From: Ilyonectria destructans | Taxonomy: Eukaryota > Ascomycota > Sordariomycetes > Hypocreales > Nectriaceae | Assembly: GCA_020740775.1 (NCBI GenBank) | Contig: JAHEWK010000001.1 | Location: forward strand, 4,154,001 to 4,218,000 | DNA length: 64,000 nt | Direction: 5' to 3' | Shown here: positions 56,699 to 64,000 of the stretch, piece after piece | Layout: each line of letters starts with the position of its first letter | How positions within the stretch are numbered: the first letter of the stretch is position 1 | Position numbers and translations under genes: made by a program | The notes under the pieces: generated by a model | Told to the model about the DNA's origin: nothing | What the model saw: the letters and a program-made list of their open reading frames with translations, nothing else | Database searches by the model: none

Positions 56699-57172
56699 TG
56701 CGTCGTACTCAACGCCACTGCGTCCCCGCTCCAATTTGTATTCCCTAGTGCCGAGAAGTGGTGTGTGTCCAAGTGTCGCTTCTCTGTAAACCGTTTCCTT
56801 GCTGTGCGCCTTGCGGCATCCTCTAATAAGTCCCATCCCAGTAGGTATCATTGTAAATGAAGTGAAGTGCTGTAAAAAGAAAAGAAATAGTTGCTCTTGG
56901 TCAAAGAGGTCAAAGTAAAGAAAAGAAAAAACTCGCAGAGATTTCTGCCGAGGACAAAGGAGCATCTGTTGCTCTAAATCCTGGTCCACGGCGACTGGCA
57001 AATGCCTGCTTCGCCTTCAGAGGCGGTCCAAGCCGCTTTCATGCAGGAAAGAAGAGAAGGGGGTGTAAGTACTGAGAGGCCCCATTAGCCTACCCAAAAA
57101 CACCCTCACTCCCCTTCAAAGACCAGCTGTTGAAGATAGAGTAGAAGCAGTGCTTGGATGACTTCAGGGGCC

Positions 57173-59374
57173 CTAGATCAGCAAAAAGTCCCATCCCTTC
57201 ATCTGCATGACATCCCGCCAGTGGATGTGCGGTTGGACCATCTCTGACGCCGTGGAGCCGGGCGTGCTGACGCCCGACATGTTATCGTTCTGCAGCCAGA
57301 CCTCGTGTAAGAGGGTGGCCACACGGCCCATGGAGCCATAGTTAGCGAGGTCGCCAAGTTGCGCCAGGCGGTCATGGAAGAAGGCTCGGAAGTTACTTCC
57401 AGGAAGACTGACAGATCCGCCAATGAGGTAGACCCAGACCAAGTTGCGGTCGAAGCCATTGGGGCCTGAGGGGATGTGCTGGAGCACTGCTGTAAGCTTC
57501 TCAATGAGGGCCAGGTGAGATGGCTGAGTGGGGCCAAAGCCGGGCACCAGACTGCAGAGGTAGATGCGGGCAGCCAGACGGAAGGCTGAAGTCATGTTCT
57601 TAGACAGCTGCTTGGGGGAGAGGCTGCCATTGGCATTGAAGGGCATCTTGGGGCCGGTCTCGTTCATCTCAGTAAGACTGATCTGCTCGCCGAGGGCCGA
57701 CACGTGCTGGCAAAGAGTGAAGTCATCCATGCCATCCTTCTTAAGCGACTCAAGGCAAGCGATCTCTGAGATGAGGTACATCACGCGGTCATCACAGCCC
57801 ATGAGCTCTCGGAGGCCGAGGTGGGGGTTCACTTGTGACAGGTGCTTCTCTCGGTAGGCGTGGGCAAAAGTGGGGGATCGGCCCTTCATGGTTGCACCGA
57901 GAATGTCAATCCAGGAAGTGAGAGTCATGTTGAAGGGAGTCTGAGTCGCGTTCTCAGTGGGATCCGAGACAATGCGGGGAAGGTCAAGCTTCTGCACCAG
58001 GCTAATGGCGGCCTGGAAGTGCTGGTGCCAAGGAATGTCGAGAAGGCCATCGTCGAAGCGGCCGACGATGCATTGGAAGAAGATGAGGCCCAGGGTGGCC
58101 TCAAGAATCTGCTGGTGGTTCTCATCCTTCTTGAGCGCCTCGCATAGGGCCCAGATGGTGGCGTAGCGATGGCGCATGATGTCCTGGTCGACTTCCTCGC
58201 CAGTGACATTGGCGTGAGACTTCAAGTGCTGGGCCGCGATGCTAAGGCAGCAGTGCAGGTAGGCGCTGTTAGACTGCAGCGCGGGGAGGATCAGGTCAGA
58301 GCTAACCGAACCGTGCTGGTTGGACTCGAGGATGGGGAAGATGGTCGGCAGAACAAACTGGATGAAGTGATCCAGAAGTCGCTGGTCATTCTCGTCCAGC
58401 TCAATCTGTATTTGCCTCGTGTCCGTGGAGGGGCCGTGGGAGAAGTCAAAGAAGTTGACATTGAGGGTCTCCTCGGACAGCGACTCCTTGCGCTCCTGGA
58501 AGATTTGCTCGGTCCACTCGCCATCGAATGGCACAGATGACAGAATGGTGCCGGCAGGAGGCGGCGGTTGGTAGGTGCTGAAGGTGGAAATGGTCGACTC
58601 GCGGAGAGTGGGCACGTCGTTGACGAACATTTGTCGCTCAGTCTTGACATCGATCTCATACGGCGAGTAGCTGCCGAACATGATCTCGGGGTGCATGCTT
58701 GCATTGAAGGAGCCATACTCGGCACCACTGGGGGGGCTGTTGAAGTTGAAGGCGGCGGAGAAGTGAGAGTCGATGGAGGCCGACCTCGTTCGGTCGAGAG
58801 GGTCTGTGAAGGTGGCGGAAGTGGGTAGGGAGTGGCTGAGGCCAGGAGGAGAGCTCCCTACGGAGGTCGGCATGTTGTGTGAAGACTTCTCTGAGAGCTT
58901 CTTGCGCTTAATGATGGTCTTAATGTCGTCTTTGTGCTTTCGGCGCATATCGTTGTTGCTCCACCACATGGGTCGCTTGTACTCGCACTGCAAGCCGAGG
59001 TGCTTGCATGCCGTGCACATGGGCGAACCCTCATCGCACTTCTTGCGCCGTAGTCTGCAGGTGTAGCAGCCTATACGATAGAAACAGATCGGGTCAGCAA
59101 AGGGAGCTTTGTTTGGGTGTGCGGGGACTGTGAGTGGGAGCTGCAAGTGGGAGCCGCTCGCGGGAGAGCTGTGGCATGCTCCCCTTCTCGTGTAAGTGCG
59201 CGGGGACAACTAACCTGTTCTTGAGCGGCGGTGCATCTGAGTCTTGCTCTTGGGCTTGCCATTGCTGGCTTTTGAGGCCGACTTGGCCTTGGAAGACTGA
59301 GGAGCAGCCATGTTGACTGTGTTTCCGGTTGATCGCATCATGGCGTTGCGATGGTCGGGGGGCAGCGTAGACAT
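57173..59374 (-). CDS. pro1: Zn2Cys6 transcription factor, Pro1/RosA/NosA-like
   Basis: Nuclear fungal transcription factor, 685 aa. Exons 59374-59215 and 59070-57173 flank a 144-bp intron placed directly before the zinc cluster. The basic N-terminus (KPKSKTQMHRRSRT) leads into the Zn2Cys6 cluster, with Cys55, Cys58, Cys65, Cys72, Cys75 and Cys82 (CX2CX6CX6CX2CX6C). It is followed by CEYKRPMWWSNNDMRRKHKD and a lysine-rich stretch (IIKRKKLSEK). A Ser/Pro linker and a helical fungal-specific factor domain cover about 270-680. The whole pattern and length recall Pro1 of Sordaria (about 690 aa; adv-1 in Neurospora, RosA/NosA in Aspergillus), regulators of sexual development; this match is from memory. 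ATG 59374 is the first of the open frame, but ATGs at 59341, 59338 and 59311 are possible starts. Confidence 0.82.
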
Positions 59375-62300
59375 TTGTAGGCTGCGATGCTGGTCCGGAC
59401 GGATTGGCGTGCTGGTGACCAGGAGGGGGTGCAGTGTAGACCAGTGTAGACCAGGGGGGGGCGTGGCACGGTGTGAGCTCGTGCGAGGCGACACTGTGGC
59501 GTGGAGCGGATCAAAAGCGGGATGGAGAAGGTCTTTGTTGCTGGGGGTCCAGGTCCTGAACCGAGCGAAGGCCAAGAGGTTGGGCGTGGAAGACTGGGTT
59601 GGAGAGTCAGGGTTGAAACTCCAGGTCCAGGTTGATTAAATTAGTGTTATTTGAATGATCAGGATCGATAAGATCTGAGTCGAGTTGTAAGTGGCAGCCA
59701 GGCGTATCAAACGTCGTTGTTGGCTGCGCGTCTTTGCTGTTCGTTCGTTCGTCTGTTCGGTTCGACCGTGTGAAATTGCACAATGAATGACTGGTTCCAA
59801 GCAAGTCCGGCTTGCTGTTGACGGGAAATTTTGGGGAAGAGTCGGGAAAGGGAGGGATAGAGGAGGTCGGGCGAGGAAAGGGGATTAGAGAGAATGATAG
59901 CCTTTTGGCGACGACACTTGGAGCTTCTCACCTTGTACACAACGAAGAGAAAAGAGGGCAAAATTCAAGGGCGGTTGCGGATGGGCAAATTCTTATATCA
60001 TGGCCGCTCTGCTGGCGGCCATCTCGAATCGATTCGATGATGGCTTCCCAACCTGTGTTCTATTTTTGCATCATGCACGACCGAGAGTCCATGGCACGAG
60101 AGACAGCGACTGCGCTTAGAGAGACCAATGAGGATGGGCCGGCAAAGATGGTCTCTCTGCAAAAGAGGTGTGCCTAGTCTCCACTCTAGGAATAGATGTG
60201 CAGAAGGAGTTGGAGGGTGCGGGCCGGGGTGGTCCAAAGAGGAAAGTCGCGCATGGTGTGCTCATCTGCCCGTGGGGATACCAAGCAGCCACTCTGCGCT
60301 CGGTGGGAGGGGAGCTGCCGGCTTGTCGACCGAAGGGGGCTGGATCCTTCGGATCTAGCTCTTGACAGGGGAATATGCCAGTCCGTGACCGACGAGGCTA
60401 TTCCCCATCAGCTCGAATGGGTAGACGGCCCAACATCTACTTTGGCCTTATCAGCGCTTTTCGCACGTCACAATGCCTCGACGAAGACGGAGCAGACAGA
60501 GCCTCTGGTCCGACTTTTGAATGGAAGCAGGTCCTGGGTCTGACAGAGTGGTGGTTGCTGGGATCGATGCAACGGATCTGTACCTCGACGTTGCATTGCA
60601 TCTGCGGTTGGAGCGTATACTCGGTCCACACTTTGTACCTACGTCGTCGGATCATGCAGCAGTAGCAGCAGTATCCCCCTGCCCAAAATACAATAGTCCA
60701 TGGGAGCTCACCTAGGTACTGCACCTGCATGAGCGGAAGCGGTCCATGGCCCATCGGGGAGAGAGGGGACCACGGAAAACCATTCCACAAGGATAGGCCG
60801 CTAGTTCCATCCACCATTTCCTACTCTCTCGCAAGGTCGCCCATGTCAGAACATACTGTGCCGACCTGGGAAGGCTATTCGATCGTCGTTGCAAATGCCT
60901 CATCAAACAGGCACGTCTTAGTGCGGTCATGAGTCGGTGGATTCTCGATTCACGGTCCACGGTTCACCTCCCTCCTCAGACTGGTGGGAGCCTAGGGAAT
61001 CGGCTAGAGCCATGATCGAAAGAAGTGCGGTTGGAGCGCTCTAGGACACAGAGCATCGTGCCAGATATCAAAGCCCATTCTTGAGCGAGCGAATAGCAAG
61101 GCCATGAGAGGCGGTCAGGCAGTAGATTGGCCGGCGGAACGGCCTCGTGGCTGACCAGACCAAGCTGCAAGTGGCTGTCCGTGGCCGAGTCCAGAGCACC
61201 TTGATTGCGAATCCAGTCTCCATCAATAAAGTCTCCGTTCAGAAGTACATGGGTCGATGGCTGCGGGGGCGAAGAGAGACGAGTGACGTCTTGGGCCGGG
61301 CAGCCGCAGAGCGGTCGGGCATGGAGCGACGACTCCGGCGAGGTCACGAGGACCGGGCATGGCCTTGGATTGGGGCTTCAAGCGGGCGCGGGAGAAGAAT
61401 CGTCCTGGCGAACAGCGAGTGAGCGAGCGAGGATCCCAGGACAGCAGGCCGGGGTTGCGGCCGCTACAGCAACGCTACACGGAGGCGACCTGTCGAGCAA
61501 TGGTACGCGGCATTCTGCTGTGCGCCCGCGCAGCGAAAAGGTACCAGTGCAACCGGAGAGCAGCGTCGACGTGCGGGATGGGCTTTGTGAGCAGCGATCA
61601 CAGAGCGTGGCGGTAGGGTTGTGGACGCAAGAGTCGGTCGGGTGGACGACCGGGGACTGTAGTGTCGTTGAGAAAAGACAGTCTGCTGGCCGTGATTCGA
61701 CAGACGACGTGTGACGAAACGTTGGCTCGTGCAGAAGCGGTAGGGGCCGCGGGACCAACCGATTGTAGCGCCTGCCGCGAACAGGGATGGCCATTTTGAT
61801 TGCCATCCCGGCGGGGGATCAAGATTGGCCCGTTGCTGCAGCGCCAGCTGCAGGGGTACTGACATGGGAGCGGGGGTTGCCAGCCAATGGCAGGCCCCAG
61901 GCCGGGTGCCCAGGGCGTCTGGCTGCCAAGTGCTAGCAGGGCCTGGCCCCTACCCCAAGCCAGCCTCGTCCCTGAAGGCCTGACTTGCCGTGACTCCAGC
62001 GCGCTACAGACTACAGAGAGCGGCCGAGAGAGCATGGTGGGCGAGCTAGCACCTTGGTGTCGATGTGAGAAGCCCTGGAATGGCCGATCAGTGGGATCCT
62101 AATTATTGATGCTGGGCTCTTGAGGTTTGTTGGTTGTTGCCTGCGGGGCGCTATATAGGGGAAATGATGATGCGGCGGCGGCAGCCAGTTGAGGCATCAC
62201 GGCGACTTGCAAGAGGCCAGAGAGGGTGATAACAGCTTGACTTCCATGTGATGTTGGTGGATCATGAGGATTTTTGTCATCAGCCAGTCCAGTCGCCTAT

Positions 62301-64000
62301 CTGGCTAGCGTATCTCGACTACTGCAAACTGAAAGCGAACCAGCCAGACCATGGAAGAACTACTATGTGCATCGTCGAAGCATCCCACCGGACAACATGG
62401 TAGTCCTAGCATAAGCCCAGAGGCTATTCTCAACAGCCATCATCTCGACTCCCGGACGTCCCATTACTCCGAAGCCCTGTATCTGTCACTTATCATGGCC
62501 GAACCCCATGGACAAAAGGCCAGCCCTAGCATCCCTTGCAACCCTGGCGCTCCCTTGCCCATCAACGCGAATCCTGGCATGGCTGGCCTCAAAGCTCGCT
62601 GCCCAGGGTTCATCCATCGACAGCTCAGTGCTTGTGTGTCAAGCTTCATTCTGAGTGCGGTCTAGCCCACTTGCTCAAGGCTTTGCGACCAATGCGAGTC
62701 ATTGGCCCCGCTCACAAGACTGCCGGCTGCTAGGGGACGGTTCCCTCTGTCACTCGTCCACTCATCCTTGCAACTAGTTTACAAAGCACCACCACTAGGT
62801 CAAATCCCCCCGGCTGAGTTTAGCCCAATATGATGCCATTTACCCCTCATTGCCAAGACAGGCGTCCAAAATTTAGCCCGGTTTAGATCTCTATTTCTGG
62901 GTTAAATTGTCAATACTTCCCCTCCTCCAAGCTACCCAGCTATCTCTCGGCGCTTAACATGTTTAGCGGAAATATGCAAAACACCACGCGGGCGCTAACA
63001 TGCCCCATCCCGTCCCATCCCGTCATATCACATTGACCATCTATTTTTAATTTATGCCACATTATCACATCAATATTGGCCTAATTTGGCTGCATTAACT
63101 CAGCTGCTAAAATGCGGCCTAAATGTAATCTGTCCCGGGCTAATTATGGAAGATCGGCTCTCGACTTCTGCGTCTCCATTTGCCGTGCCGCCCCAGTCTA
63201 GCGTCGCCGCCATCTTTCTTCCTCCGATGCCCCTGTCGCCACCTTCTCATGGTCCGGTCCTTCTCAGCCGTGCGCCGTGCCGTAGCGCGTGTGCGACCAA
63301 AGCTTGCGAAGCTTGAGAAGCTCGGCAGTCTCTCTCCAGTGCGCCCCCATCCGACCCCCAGTCGCTTTCTTGGGCCATGCCCTAATCTCCCCCGCTGATC
63401 TCGACAGTTCACTCTCCGTTCGCCGAGGCTTCCGCCGTCTCTAATCCAGGCTAACATCCCGTCTCTGCATCTCGTGCAGTGATCTGCGAACAGCGTGGCT
63501 GCAAAGTTCGACCTGCAGCCACACTCTCAAGCCCCGAATTGCTTTCTTCTGTCTCTTGATACTTTATCTGGAGCCGAGTCTGAATTCCTTCCACCCGGTT
63601 TCGAAGAAATTCATACTTCCCCCCGCATGGCCGTCTTTTTCCAAAGTTATAGGAGGCTGGGTCCGTCTCCCACCTTGACGCCATTTCATTGCTTGCCTTG
63701 TGTTACGCATTCTCCCGTCCGAGCTCTCCGCTATCACCACACATCACACACATCTCCGATATCCCAGCCCTAGCATCCATCGAGTTTTGACCATCTCCAG
63801 CGGCACCCTCCATTCCGCCGCGACTCATCATCTCCGCACACCAGGATGCGGATTGTGTGATTAGGTGATGGTGATGGAGCAGGTTGCCCACCATCTCTTC
63901 TCCGAAGACCTAGCCCTAGGTAGCGCTGGCACGTCGGAGGGTGATATCCAAGCCATCTTCATTTCAGGACCGATGATCAAGGGCTCTATCCCCATCTCGT
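59375..64000. other. Upstream of pro1-like gene; no gene seen
   Basis: 4.6 kb without a supported gene. On the reverse strand there is no ATG from 59375 to about 59998, which fits a long leader of the pro1-like gene. The 59432-59453 stretch holds a duplicated AGTGTAGACC. From about 62750 to 63140 the sequence is AT-richer. A forward frame from ATG 63868 is open to the window edge (44 codons), too short to judge. Confidence 0.5.

Larger units (their letters stand above)
52120..57172. other. 5-kb non-coding region rich in simple repeats
   Basis: No gene recognised between the Cys-rich gene start and the pro1-like stop. Long ORFs such as 55236-55973 are repetitive and Cys/His/Ser-rich. The stretch 55.3-56.7 kb holds at least four unrelated short tandem repeats, and a CA repeat lies at 54178-54191. 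About 56700-57172 is probably the 3' flank of the pro1-like gene. Confidence 0.55.

Noticed and set aside
63868..64000. Forward frame open to the window edge
   Set aside because: Only 44 codons, no motif and no splice evidence; cannot be told from chance.
1..64000. Biosynthetic gene cluster, CRISPR array, riboswitch or intact transposon
   Set aside because: No PKS/NRPS/terpene enzymes, no spaced direct-repeat array, no thiamine-gene intron with a TPP aptamer, and no transposase or reverse-transcriptase motif was found in any frame.

Overview
This window is nuclear DNA from a filamentous ascomycete (Pezizomycotina), most likely a Sordariomycete and perhaps Hypocreales. The evidence is the short spliceosomal introns (mostly 48-82 bp, GT-AG), the high-GC coding regions, and a gene set typical of that class: Rax2, Lcl3, an FlbC-like C2H2 factor, a Pro1-like Zn2Cys6 factor and fungal Ctr and EXS proteins. 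I assembled exon structures by hand from splice sites, checking that each joined reading frame closes. The class and order are inferred from general familiarity, because no search could be run.

Layout. 1-14 kb: one reverse-strand flbC-like developmental regulator with an unusual upstream ORF, then about 11 kb with no recognisable gene. 14-18 kb: rax2 (polarity landmark protein). 20.7-32 kb: the dense housekeeping core, with lcl3, the ARPC2 subunit of Arp2/3, UTP12/DIP2 (divergent from ARPC2), an FAHD1-type acylpyruvase, BNA1 (3-hydroxyanthranilate dioxygenase), a Ctr copper transporter and a Pcd1-type CoA Nudix hydrolase. 32.6-36.6 kb: a disordered fungal protein and an EXS-domain membrane protein. 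36.6-41.9 kb: an accessory-looking stretch with one orphan ORF and AT-rich debris. 41.9-44 kb: a T5orf172/MUG113-type (GIY-YIG superfamily) protein with acidic tandem repeats and a hydrophobic C-terminal end. 46.3-50 kb: a long F-box protein ending in a polybasic segment and a CaaX box. 50.8-52.1 kb: a Cys-rich single-pass surface protein. 52.1-57.2 kb: non-coding, rich in microsatellites. 57.2-59.4 kb: a Pro1/NosA/RosA-like Zn2Cys6 regulator with a long ATG-free leader. 59.4-64 kb: nothing firmly coding.

The housekeeping genes do not form one pathway. The two developmental regulators (flbC-like and pro1-like) each sit next to unusually large intergenic regions, which is common for heavily regulated fungal genes. 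The most unusual products are the GIY-YIG-type protein with a possible tail anchor and the F-box protein with a possible prenyl anchor. Neither arrangement is explained by the standard description of its family.
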